Assembly (NCBI GenBank): GCA_027064945.1
Contig: JAMOPB010000419.1
Location: 1 to 7,992, forward strand
Source of the DNA: Candidatus Cloacimonadota bacterium
GTDB lineage: Bacteria; Cloacimonadota; Cloacimonadia; Cloacimonadales; TCS61
DNA length: 7,992 nt
Direction of reading: 5' to 3'
A program made the translations under genes and the position numbers. Positions 1-7,370 of this stretch are shown one piece after another; the stretch's first letter is position 1; every line of letters begins with the position of its first letter. Under the pieces are notes generated by a model. That model saw only the letters and a list, made by a program, of their open reading frames with translations. It was not told the origin of the DNA and ran no database searches.

Positions 1-25
1 TTCATGAAAACAGCGTTAGACTAAA

Positions 26-60
26 GAATTTTGAATTTTGAGTTTTTAATTTTGAATTGA
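26..60. repeat. Heptamer tandem array, GAATTTT-like, five units
   Basis: Five consecutive 7-nt units read GAATTTT, GAATTTT, GAGTTTT, TAATTTT and GAATTGA. The period is exact and the last unit is degenerate. The array lies 24 nt before the interspersed repeat copy at 85-118. It shares only its unit length, not its sequence, with the larger heptamer array at 7761-7886. No coding or RNA function is evident. Confidence 0.7.
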
Positions 61-84
61 TTAAAATGGTATCCTTTTTCATCA

Positions 85-118
85 AATATTCGTGTTTATT
101 CGTGCAATCTGTGGATAA
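85..118 (-). repeat. Interspersed repeat, copy 1 (inverted)
   Basis: Positions 88-115 match the reverse complement of 7638-7665 at 27 of 28 bases. The 34-nt span 85-118 matches the reverse complement of the copy ending at the right edge of the window at about 29 of 34. The core contains ATTCGTG twice, 10 nt apart, followed by CAATCTGTGGA. Similar short ATTCGTG-type repeats are, from memory, scattered between genes in many environmental bacterial genomes. The function is unknown. Confidence 0.75.
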
Positions 119-292
119 AAAAATACTACATCTTCACCCTTCGATTTCCTATATAAAACAGATCTTTCGGTTAAGATTTTTTACTCATATCCAATTTTTT
201 TATTTTATTTTCGATTTAGGTAAAATGTGTTTAAATCCCGTTATTAAAATTATGAAAGGTATTCAAAATTTGAAGAAATGAGTATATACCCA

Positions 293-336
293 TTGTTTAA
301 TTTGACAATTTAACCCTATTAAATAAATTGTTCAAA
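293..336 (+). promoter_or_regulatory. Candidate promoter with overlapping operator dyads for the efflux operon
   Basis: A perfect TTGACA (302-307) is followed, after 16 nt, by TAAATT (324-329), a plausible sigma-70-type pair upstream of the TetR gene. Two dyads overlap it. The first is the 16-nt TTGTnnAATTnnACAA (293-308), covering the -35 box. The second is an imperfect inverted repeat, TTTGACAATTT (301-311) against AAATTGTTCAAA (325-336), which spans the -35 to -10 region. TetR-family dimers typically bind such dyads near their own gene, so autorepression of the operon is a reasonable inference. The region is AT-rich, so chance dyads are possible. Confidence 0.45.
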
Positions 337-358
337 AATTAAATTAAAAGGAGAAATT

Positions 359-979
359 ATGGCTTATAATAAAAATAGTGCGAAAGTATTGGCTAAAAAA
401 GAGTCAAAGCGTAGAGCAATTATGCAAGCAGTAATTAAAACAGTTGCTGAAAAAGGTTTCCATAAAACCAATATTTCAGAAATTGCTAAAGAAGCAAATG
501 TTGCTGAAGGCACAGTATATCTTTATTTTAAAAGCAAAGATGAAATGTTTATAAAAGCATTTGAAGAATTAGCTAAAGACAAGTTAAATATAATGAAAAA
601 AATGTTAGAAAATGAAGAGAGTGCATTCGATAAATTATCAAAATTTTTCGATTACCACATCATAGTTATCACAGAAACACCATATATTGCTCGCTTCATT
701 GGAGTAGAAATTAGGCAAAGTCCTCAATTCTACAAAAAGTTCCCGGAATATCAGCCTTTCAAAGATTATATTGCTTATTTACAAAGTTTGATCGACGATG
801 CAAAAGCAGAAAAATCAATCGCTGATGTAGATTCTGAAGCTGTATCTTACATAATCTTTGGGACAATGGATTATATTTTAACTGAATGGGCTGTTAAAAA
901 TCAAAATTTTCCATTAACTGAAATGAAAAATCGTATTGAAAAAGTATTAAGACAAGGTTTGTTAAAAAGAGGTAACTAA
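359..979 (+). CDS. TetR/AcrR family transcriptional regulator
   Basis: This is a 206-residue protein of typical TetR length and probably the local repressor of the efflux operon. After a lysine-rich N-terminus, the TetR_N DNA-binding domain spans about residues 18-66. Its helix-turn-helix is around 37-57, with the family hallmark GTVYLYFKSKDEMF at 51-64. The rest is the helical ligand/dimer domain. IFGTMDYILTEW at 166-177 recalls the C-terminal helices of FadR/YsiA-type TetR regulators that sense acyl-CoAs; that resemblance is from memory and does not fix the ligand. The start is set by AAGGAG (348-353), 5 nt before the ATG. Its stop overlaps the start of the TolC-like gene by one base (TAATG), so the two are translationally linked. 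Being first in the operon fits autoregulation. Confidence 0.92.
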   Translation: MAYNKNSAKVLAKKESKRRAIMQAVIKTVAEKGFHKTNISEIAKEANVAEGTVYLYFKSKDEMFIKAFEELAKDKLNIMKKMLENEESAFDKLSKFFDYHIIVITETPYIARFIGVEIRQSPQFYKKFPEYQPFKDYIAYLQSLIDDAKAEKSIADVDSEAVSYIIFGTMDYILTEWAVKNQNFPLTEMKNRIEKVLRQGLLKRGN

Positions 980-2355
980 TGAAAAAAATCATCACAACAG
1001 TAATTGCTATATTTACTCTTTCATCTTTATTTTCTTTAAGTTTGGAAGAGTGTAAGCAATTAGCGTTACAAAACAATCGAAATTATAAGAGTTCATTAGA
1101 ACTGAAAAGTGCAGCTGAGTCAGGAACCAAAGCCGCTTTTACCGATTTTCTTCCAAAGGTAACTGCTACAGGTTCTTACACAAAGATGAATGAAAAGTTC
1201 TCAATGACAACTCCCGATCTGGCATTACCAATTGCCGATGCTCAGGGAAATGTTATCATTATGACAGATGAGAATGGTAATCCTATATTGGATGCAAATG
1301 GCAATGTAATTGTAGAAAATTGGGCTGTATTACCAAGTCAAGAACTCAAAATTGGTAAAGAAGATATTTACCTTGCCAGTGTAAATTTAACTCAACCAAT
1401 CTTTACCGGTGGAAAATTATTAGAGAAGTATAAGATTAGTAAATACAGCCGAGAGATTGCAGAATCTACCAGCAAGCTTTCACGTCAGGAATTGCTATTA
1501 AAAACAGAAGAATATTTTTGGCGCGTAATTTCATTGGAAGCAAAAGCTGATCTGGCAGATAAGTATAAAGCTGCGGTTGAACAACATGTAAATGACTTGA
1601 AAAATTATTTAAATGAAGGAGTTATCACTCCAAACACACTTCTTCAAGGCGAAATAAAGCTAAATGAAGCGGAGCTTATGCAGCTTAAAGTTAAAAATGG
1701 ATTACAATTGTCCAAATATGCTCTTAACCAATTATTGGGGAGAGATCTCGAAGCTGAATTGAAGCTTGAAGGTAATTTGGATGAATTGCATTCTATCCCG
1801 ACCAATAAAGAAATTAGACCTGAAATTACAGCTTTGGAAAATGCAGTGAAAATTTCCAAATCTGCAAAACGCGTAGCTTTGGGAAATTATCTTCCAAATA
1901 TAGCGCTTAATGCATCATATTTTTGGGCAAATCCAAATCCTTACAACGGATTTGAAGAAGAATTTGGTAAAGACTGGACAGTTGGAATTATGGCAGAAAT
2001 GCAACTTTTCAGTTGGAATAAAAGAGGTTTCCGCTTAGCTCAATTAGAACATCAGAAAAGAGCTGCACAATATAGTCTGGAAGAAACGAAAGAATTGATT
2101 TCATTGGAAATTATCCAAGCTAAACAACATTTTAACGAAGCTAAAGATAAATTGTTAATTACTGCCAAAGCAGTAAAACAAACTGAAAAAAATCTTGAAA
2201 CAAATAAAGATAAATTTGCAGAAGGTTTAGCTAAATCATCAGATGTTTTAGACGCACAAACACTTTGGCAAAAAGCAGTTTCAGAAAATATCTCAGCAAA
2301 AACAGAATACCAAATCGAATACACCAAATTGCAAAAAGCAATGGGTAATTTATAG
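979..2355 (+). CDS. TolC family outer membrane efflux protein
   Basis: This 458-residue protein is the predicted outer-membrane exit duct of the efflux complex. A signal peptide covers about residues 1-19 (MKK followed by a hydrophobic run). Two homologous outer-membrane-efflux halves follow. Each has a beta-hairpin pair: strands near 60-71 and 130-143 (ending QPIFTGG), and near 303-317 and 334-347. Long coiled-coil helices lie between and after them (about 150-255 and 350-455). This is the normal TolC plan and size. The first extracellular loop (about 72-128) is longer than the second (about 318-333). It contains three D-x-x-G-N-x-I motifs at 87-93, 97-103 and 105-111. The start overlaps the regulator stop by one base, and AGAGG (968-972) acts as ribosome binding site. 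The adaptor gene begins 8 nt downstream. Confidence 0.93.
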   Translation: MKKIITTVIAIFTLSSLFSLSLEECKQLALQNNRNYKSSLELKSAAESGTKAAFTDFLPKVTATGSYTKMNEKFSMTTPDLALPIADAQGNVIIMTDENGNPILDANGNVIVENWAVLPSQELKIGKEDIYLASVNLTQPIFTGGKLLEKYKISKYSREIAESTSKLSRQELLLKTEEYFWRVISLEAKADLADKYKAAVEQHVNDLKNYLNEGVITPNTLLQGEIKLNEAELMQLKVKNGLQLSKYALNQLLGRDLEAELKLEGNLDELHSIPTNKEIRPEITALENAVKISKSAKRVALGNYLPNIALNASYFWANPNPYNGFEEEFGKDWTVGIMAEMQLFSWNKRGFRLAQLEHQKRAAQYSLEETKELISLEIIQAKQHFNEAKDKLLITAKAVKQTEKNLETNKDKFAEGLAKSSDVLDAQTLWQKAVSENISAKTEYQIEYTKLQKAMGNL

Positions 2356-2363
2356 GAGTAATA

Positions 2364-3389
2364 ATGAAAAAAATATTATCAGGCGTTATCCTTAGCGCAA
2401 TCATATTAACAAGTTGTGCAACAAAAGAAGTTGAACAAGTAGCAGAAAAAAAAGTGGTAAAAGTAACTACGACAGTAGCACAAAAATCTGAAATCGTAAG
2501 AGAAAAAGAGTTCTCAGGAGCAATGCAAGCAGAACAAGAAGCAAATCTCGGAGCATTACTTCCCGGAAGAATTGAAAAAATCTATGTTGAAGTTGGAGAT
2601 AAAGTTCAAAAAGGTGATTTAATAGCGGAACTTTCCGGGGAATTGCTTACACAAGCAGAAATCGAATACAAAACATTGGAAAAAGATTTTAACAGAATGG
2701 AAAGATTGCTTCAGAAGAATGCAGTTTCCCAAATTGATTTTGATCACGTAAAAGCAAAATATGAAGCTGCTGAAGCCAAATACCAAATGGTAAAGAAAAG
2801 CACAGAAATCAGAGCTTTCTTTTCCGGTGTAGTTGCAGATATCTATGTTAACGAAGGAGAAAATTACCTTTTTACTCCCGCTTTAGAATTAGGCTATTCT
2901 CATGCTCCGGGAATTGTAAAAATTGTTAATATGGATAACCTTAAGTTAGAAATTGCTGTAAACGAAAAAGATCTATCTGATATTTTTATTGGTCAAAATG
3001 CAATTGTTAGCTGTGATGCTTCAGATGAAGAATTTTCCGCAAAAGTAACAGAAATTTCCCCAATCATTGCTCATACAACACGTTCTTGCAAAGTGGAACT
3101 TACTTTATCAAATATCGAGCATAAGTTAAAACCCGGTATGTTTGCTAAAATAAAACTGCAATACAAACCTACAGAAGAAGTTTTAATCCCACGTAGAGCA
3201 ATTTCACGTCAAAACGGAACCGGAGTTTCTTATGTATATGTTGTTAATGGCAATATTGCAAAACGCAGAAACGTTGAAATAGTATATAATTTAGGTGATA
3301 TGGTTGCAGTTAATAACCTAGCTGAAAACACAGAAATCGTTGTTGAAGGAAAAACTAAAATATTTGATGGCGATCAAATCCAAAAATAG
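2364..3389 (+). CDS. Efflux RND transporter periplasmic adaptor (membrane fusion) lipoprotein
   Basis: A 341-residue AcrA/HlyD-type adaptor that links the inner-membrane pump to the outer-membrane duct. It starts with a lipoprotein signal peptide with lipobox LTSC, so Cys18 is the predicted lipidated residue. The first lipoyl half-motif is at 68-90 (GRIEKIYVEVGDKVQKGD). A short helical hairpin runs from about 92 to 146, and the second lipoyl half is at 149-170 (FFSGVVADIYVNEGE). A beta-barrel domain spans about 192-266, including LKPGMFAKIKL. The membrane-proximal domain is about 274-340. All expected domains are present and the length is normal for the simpler adaptors. AGGAG (2354-2358) overlaps the upstream stop codon and lies 5 nt before the ATG. 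The RND gene follows after 9 nt. Confidence 0.93.
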   Translation: MKKILSGVILSAIILTSCATKEVEQVAEKKVVKVTTTVAQKSEIVREKEFSGAMQAEQEANLGALLPGRIEKIYVEVGDKVQKGDLIAELSGELLTQAEIEYKTLEKDFNRMERLLQKNAVSQIDFDHVKAKYEAAEAKYQMVKKSTEIRAFFSGVVADIYVNEGENYLFTPALELGYSHAPGIVKIVNMDNLKLEIAVNEKDLSDIFIGQNAIVSCDASDEEFSAKVTEISPIIAHTTRSCKVELTLSNIEHKLKPGMFAKIKLQYKPTEEVLIPRRAISRQNGTGVSYVYVVNGNIAKRRNVEIVYNLGDMVAVNNLAENTEIVVEGKTKIFDGDQIQK

Positions 3390-3398
3390 GGAGAAATT

Positions 3399-6300
3399 AT
3401 GAGATTACCAGAAATTTCGGTAAAAAACCCTGTATTCATCATGATGCTTTTTATAGCGATCCTTATATTTGGATTAGTTTCAAAGATGATGATTCCAGTG
3501 GATGTTTTACCCGATATAGAAATGCCTATGATGACGGTTGTAACCGTTTATCCCGGAGCAAGTGCCGAAGAGGTAGAAAAAGAAGTAACAAAGAATTTAG
3601 AGAAAGTTTTAGCCGGAGTAACTGATCTTAAAAGCATTACTTCAACATCCAAAGATAATGTTTCATTAATTGCTTTGGAATTTAATTATGAAGCAGATTT
3701 AAATGAATGTGCCAACAATACTAGAGATGTTTTGGATATTGTAAAGCAAAAATTACCCGCTGGAGCTGAAAGCCCGTTTATCTATCGTGTGAATAGTAGT
3801 ATGATGCCAATTTTAATCTATGGTGTTGAAGCCAATGAAAATTACTTAGGCATCAACAATATCATAGAAAATAACGTAAGTAATAGATTGAAAAATCTAT
3901 CCGGTGTGGCTTCAGTATTGGTAATTGCAGCTCCAGAGCGTGAAATAAAACTGGAAGTTGATCCAACTAAATTGCAAGCTTATAATTTAAGCATTTCACA
4001 TGTGGCAGAAATATTGAAATTAGAAAATATTTCTATTCCCGGAGGAAACATAAAACTTGGCGGTTATGACCTTTCTGTACAAGTGCCAACTGATTATGAA
4101 TCTGTAGATGATATAAAAAAGATTGTGATTAGTTCTTTTAATGGGAAAGTAGTTCGTTTGGAAGACATAGCAGAAGTAAGCGATGGCTTTATGGAAAAAG
4201 ACATACTTTGTCGTTCAATGAAAAGAAATGCAGTGATAATGATGGTTCAAAAGCAATCAGGTTCAAACACATTGAACGTAGCAAATGCAGTAAAACAAGA
4301 AATTGACAAAATCAACAAAACATTGCCTACAGATGTGAAAATTAATCAACTTCTCGACTCATCAGAATTAGTGTCTCATTCGATTAAAAACCTTACAGAG
4401 ACTATCTTTTGGGCATCACTTTTCGTTATCTTAGTTGTATTCTTTTTCTTACGTGAATTCAAAAGTAGTTTGATTGTTATCTTAACAATTCCATTCTCAT
4501 TAATCACAGCCTTTATATTTATGTATATAGCCGGTTACACTGTGAATATTTTCTCATTGATGTCATTAGCTATAGCAATTGGAATGGTTGTGGATAATAC
4601 TATTGTGGTTTTTGAAAATATAAAAAGACATATTGAAAACGGAGAGAGACCGGCTCAGGCAGCAATTTTTGGAACAAGTGAGATGGGAATGGCAATTTCA
4701 GCTTCCACTCTAACTACTATTGCTGTGTTTATTCCAATGATATTTATGCAAGGAATTGTTGGTGTTCTTTTTAAGCAGTTAGCAATTCTAACTTCTGTTA
4801 CCATCCTATCATCACTTTTCACTGCTCTCACACTTACTCCGATGCTTGCCTCAAAATTCTTAAAAAATAAACGTAAGCAAAAGAAAAAAAGTAATTTTTT
4901 CAAATTAAGTGAGAAAATCTTTAATGATACTGAGCAAGCGTATGGCAGATTTCTTGGTCATGCACTAAACCATAGAAAATCAATTATCGCCGGTGTTGTG
5001 TTATTATTTATTGTTGTGCTCTATTTTGGAATGCAATCAGGCTCGAACTATATTCCTGAATTTGATGCAGGTGATCTTAATGTTGTAATAAAATTAGAAG
5101 TTGGTTCAAGCGTTCAAAAAACTCAGGAAGTTTCCAAAAAAGTAGAAGAGATTATCCTTGAAGAAGTTCCTGATTTACTCGCACTTTATTCAATTAATGG
5201 TCAAACAGAAGAAAGTTTACTTTCTATGATGGGATTTGAAGAAGGTGTAAACTGCGCAACAATAGGTGGAAAACTTGTCTTACCTGATGATAGAGATTAT
5301 ACGACAAAAGAAATTGCAGAGAAAATTCGCCCACGAATCGAAGAAATTCCTGAAATTGAGGAATTTCAGATAACAGGTGGATCAATATTGGGTATGGCTC
5401 TTTTAGGAAATAAAAGAGATATCGAGATTAATATTTTAGGTCAAAATTATGACTCGATAAATGAATTTGCCCAAAAAGTAGAAAATCTTTTTGAGAGTCA
5501 GACTTACTTAAAAAATGCAGGAACAACTATTGATGCAGGTAAATTAGAACTAAAAGTAAATATCGATAAAGATAAAGCATCCGCACTTGGATTAAATGCA
5601 GGAATAATTGCAATGACTATTCGTCAAAGTATTTATGGTGTAAATGCAGGAGATTTAACAGATGCTGGTGAAGAGTATGAAATTAATTTAAGATATGCTC
5701 CTGAATATAGGAATGATATTAATAATTTGCAAAACTTGATGCTTACAAGTGTAACCGGTAAAATGATTCCACTTTCTTCAGTAGCAACATTGGAACAATC
5801 AAATGGTCCTTTGGAAATTCATCACGAAAGCCAGCAGCGTATGGTAAAAGTTTTTGCAGACGTAAATAATATCTCCCTAGGAGAAGCTGTAGAAAAAATT
5901 CAAGTTGAATTGGATAAATTAGATGTGCCAAATGATCTTGTTATTAAAATGAGTGGTAAAGTATCTGATAAAGATGAATCTTTCGGTAGCTTGTATATGC
6001 TTTTCTTATTGGGATTAGCTATGGTTTATATGGTAATGGCAAGTCAATTCGGTTCATTCAAAGACCCTCTAATTATTATGTTTGCCGTTCCATTATCAAT
6101 TATTGGTGTGATAATTGCATTCTTATTAACCGGAGAAAGTCTTTCAGTTGTAACTTTTATCGGATTAATTATGTTGATAGGTATTGTGGTAAATAATGGT
6201 ATTGTATTAGTAGATTACATCAACCTTTTACGTGCTCGTGGAAAAAATCTATCCGATGCAATAATCGAAGCAGGAAATTCTCGTTTACGTCCTGTAATGA

Positions 6301-6485
6301 TGACTGCCTTAACTACAATCTTGGGAATGGTTCCATTAGCTCTTTCTTCCGGAATGGGTTCTGAAATGTGGAAACCTTTGGGAATTACTGTTATAGGTGG
6401 ATTATTAGTTTCAACATTAATCACTTTGGTGTTTGTACCTGTGCTATATATGAGCATGCACCGTAAAGAATTAAAAGGAGAATAG
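3399..6485 (+). CDS. RND efflux transporter permease subunit (AcrB/HAE1-like)
   Basis: This 1028-residue inner-membrane pump should export substrates using the proton gradient. It has the full 12-helix RND layout. TM1 is about 11-29, and periplasmic loop 1 about 31-334. TM2-TM6 lie between 335 and 485, then a lysine-rich cytoplasmic linker at 489-498 and TM7 about 528-546. Loop 2 is about 547-862 and contains YIPEFD at 551-556. TM8-TM12 lie between 863 and 1016. TM4 carries GMVVDNTIVVFEN (395-407) and TM10 carries GIVVNNGIVLVDY (928-940). Compared with the AcrB relay Asp407/Asp408/Lys940, the aligned residues are Asp399, Asn400 and Asn932. This D-N-N variant is, to my knowledge, common in AcrB-like pumps outside the Proteobacterial AcrB group. 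The ribosome binding site is GGGAG (3389-3393). Substrate is unknown. Confidence 0.95.
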   Translation: MRLPEISVKNPVFIMMLFIAILIFGLVSKMMIPVDVLPDIEMPMMTVVTVYPGASAEEVEKEVTKNLEKVLAGVTDLKSITSTSKDNVSLIALEFNYEADLNECANNTRDVLDIVKQKLPAGAESPFIYRVNSSMMPILIYGVEANENYLGINNIIENNVSNRLKNLSGVASVLVIAAPEREIKLEVDPTKLQAYNLSISHVAEILKLENISIPGGNIKLGGYDLSVQVPTDYESVDDIKKIVISSFNGKVVRLEDIAEVSDGFMEKDILCRSMKRNAVIMMVQKQSGSNTLNVANAVKQEIDKINKTLPTDVKINQLLDSSELVSHSIKNLTETIFWASLFVILVVFFFLREFKSSLIVILTIPFSLITAFIFMYIAGYTVNIFSLMSLAIAIGMVVDNTIVVFENIKRHIENGERPAQAAIFGTSEMGMAISASTLTTIAVFIPMIFMQGIVGVLFKQLAILTSVTILSSLFTALTLTPMLASKFLKNKRKQKKKSNFFKLSEKIFNDTEQAYGRFLGHALNHRKSIIAGVVLLFIVVLYFGMQSGSNYIPEFDAGDLNVVIKLEVGSSVQKTQEVSKKVEEIILEEVPDLLALYSINGQTEESLLSMMGFEEGVNCATIGGKLVLPDDRDYTTKEIAEKIRPRIEEIPEIEEFQITGGSILGMALLGNKRDIEINILGQNYDSINEFAQKVENLFESQTYLKNAGTTIDAGKLELKVNIDKDKASALGLNAGIIAMTIRQSIYGVNAGDLTDAGEEYEINLRYAPEYRNDINNLQNLMLTSVTGKMIPLSSVATLEQSNGPLEIHHESQQRMVKVFADVNNISLGEAVEKIQVELDKLDVPNDLVIKMSGKVSDKDESFGSLYMLFLLGLAMVYMVMASQFGSFKDPLIIMFAVPLSIIGVIIAFLLTGESLSVVTFIGLIMLIGIVVNNGIVLVDYINLLRARGKNLSDAIIEAGNSRLRPVMMTALTTILGMVPLALSSGMGSEMWKPLGITVIGGLLVSTLITLVFVPVLYMSMHRKELKGE

Positions 6486-6488
6486 AAT

Positions 6489-6791
6489 ATGAAAATGATT
6501 TACTGTACATGTAACATAAGTGTCTTAGATGAATTAATCGAAATGATGCGCTCAGAAAAGATAGATAGTTATCAAGTAGTGGAAAAAGTAACAGGAAAAG
6601 ATCATGCAGGCGATCCTCGCTTGAATACATCTGTTTGGCCGGGATTTAATAGTTCATTCACAGCAATGGTTAAAGATGAAAAAGTGCCGAAAGTAGTTAA
6701 AATGATAAATGATTACAACGAAAAAGCGATTAATCGAAATGAAATAATTACATTTTGCTCTTGGAACTTGCAAGAATACATCTGTGAATAG
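6489..6791 (+). CDS. PG0541 family transporter-associated small protein
   Basis: A 100-residue cytoplasmic protein with no signal peptide or membrane segment, encoded 3 nt after the RND gene. It resembles the family named after Porphyromonas gingivalis PG0541, which is found at the end of RND efflux operons and is thought to adopt a PII-like ferredoxin fold. The recognisable core is DPRLNTSVWPGFNS at 42-55, with the VWPG signature at 49-52. A beta strand near 2-9, a helix near 12-23 and a second helix near 64-80 fit that fold. There are four cysteines (6, 8, 90, 99), two of them in a CTC pair in the first strand. AGGAG (6476-6480), 8 nt before the ATG, supports this start; a second ATG two codons in is less well spaced. 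The biochemical role is not known; regulation of the pump is a guess from context. Confidence 0.8.
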   Translation: MKMIYCTCNISVLDELIEMMRSEKIDSYQVVEKVTGKDHAGDPRLNTSVWPGFNSSFTAMVKDEKVPKVVKMINDYNEKAINRNEIITFCSWNLQEYICE

Positions 6792-6800
6792 ATAGAAAAT

Positions 6801-6846
6801 ATAATGCAACCTCTAGGCATTCTTGCTTTAGAGGTTGCATTATTTT
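6801..6846. terminator. Bidirectional intrinsic terminator between convergent genes
   Basis: A perfect 15-bp stem is formed by 6801-6815 and 6829-6843, whose core is GCAACCTCTA paired with TAGAGGTTGC. The 13-nt loop could itself pair GCA (6817-6819) with TGC (6824-6826). On the + strand the stem is followed by TTTTATTATAAATTT. On the - strand it is followed by ATTTTC. It starts 9 nt after the efflux operon stop and lies 28 nt past the stop of the convergent gene, so it can serve both. Confidence 0.88.
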
Positions 6847-6871
6847 ATTATAAATTTCTCGTATATAATTA

Positions 6872-7357
6872 TTATTTACTATTTTCTAAGATTAACTCTG
6901 CTGTCCACTCGGAAACCTTCTGAACCATTACTTTACAATTTGATTTAAATTCAGGCGTTTTGCATATTTTTTTCTCATCAGGATTATTTAAATTATAGAT
7001 TTTACCATTTATTAATTTTTGGAAATCATTACAAGAATGACCTTTAAAATAAGAATTAAATTTTTCTACTAGCTCCAGATTTAAATCTGCATTTAGTTTA
7101 TGTTCATCAATTCCCATATTCTCAATTGTTCTTCCAAAAATTGCACTTAATGCCAACATGCCACCTGACAAAGCTCCACAGGCCCCAACACCAACACCTG
7201 CTCCACCGGCACTAAACGAATGTGCAACCTTAACCAATTCTTCATCTATTTCTTCAATTACCCGGCTAACACCCCAAACTACTGCTTGAGCACAATTACC
7301 ATGATTACTAAATTTATCTGAAGCAAATTCTCCTGCTAATTCTAATTTTTCTTTCAT
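6872..7357 (-). CDS. C_GCAxxG_C_C family protein (putative redox-active cysteine protein)
   Basis: A 161-residue protein matching the C_GCAxxG_C_C family by its ordered cysteines. These are Cys22 (in GNCAQ), a glycine-rich segment leading to CGALSGG with Cys60, Cys109 (in GHSCND), Cys132 and Cys141. Members are presumed redox or metal proteins and some are selenoproteins; here every site is Cys. The real function is not established. There is no signal peptide and no obvious transmembrane helix; the segment around residues 46-75 is small-residue rich rather than strongly hydrophobic. I place the start at 7357, because AGGAG (7364-7368) directly abuts the ATG at 7363 with no spacer but lies 6 nt from the ATG at 7357. 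Starting at 7363 would add only Met-Leu. It converges on the efflux operon and appears to be transcribed alone. Confidence 0.85.
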   Translation of the reverse strand: MKEKLELAGEFASDKFSNHGNCAQAVVWGVSRVIEEIDEELVKVAHSFSAGGAGVGVGACGALSGGMLALSAIFGRTIENMGIDEHKLNADLNLELVEKFNSYFKGHSCNDFQKLINGKIYNLNNPDEKKICKTPEFKSNCKVMVQKVSEWTAELILENSK

Positions 7358-7363
7358 CAACAT

Positions 7364-7368
7364 CTCCT
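7364..7368 (-). promoter_or_regulatory. Ribosome binding site that decides the start of the cysteine protein
   Basis: AGGAG on the - strand touches the first ATG (7363-7361) with zero spacing, too close for normal initiation. It is 6 nt from the second in-frame ATG (7357-7355), the usual distance. This favours the shorter 161-residue product. Confidence 0.7.
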
Positions 7369-7370
7369 AC

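Larger units (their letters stand above)
1..292. other. Gene-free left flank
   Basis: I see no supported gene here. The only sizeable open frame (57-281) lacks a ribosome binding site, runs through the interspersed repeat at 85-118 and has no recognisable domain, so I treat it as chance. The stretch holds a 7-nt-period array at 26-60 and the repeat copy at 85-118, both annotated separately. The remainder (about 120-292) is AT-rich with no clear RNA gene. Confidence 0.6.

Noticed and set aside
110..118. TGTGGATAA, a perfect reverse-complement match to the E. coli DnaA box
   Set aside because: It lies inside an interspersed repeat whose other copies have changed bases there (GTGGAC, GTGAAT). 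There is no cluster of further boxes or dnaA/dnaN nearby, so it is not taken as an origin.
160..182. Weak hairpin AGATCTT/AAGATTT followed by a short T run, possible terminator
   Set aside because: Only about 7 bp including a G-U pair, a very short T tract and no gene seen upstream within the window.
57..281. 74-codon open frame on the + strand
   Set aside because: It overlaps the interspersed repeat, lacks a ribosome binding site and resembles no known protein.
350..361. Identical GGAGAAATTATG at the starts of the TetR gene and the RND gene (3390-3401)
   Set aside because: It is a good ribosome binding site plus a start codon in AT-rich DNA. Twelve shared bases around functional sites is plausible by convergence and needs no special explanation.
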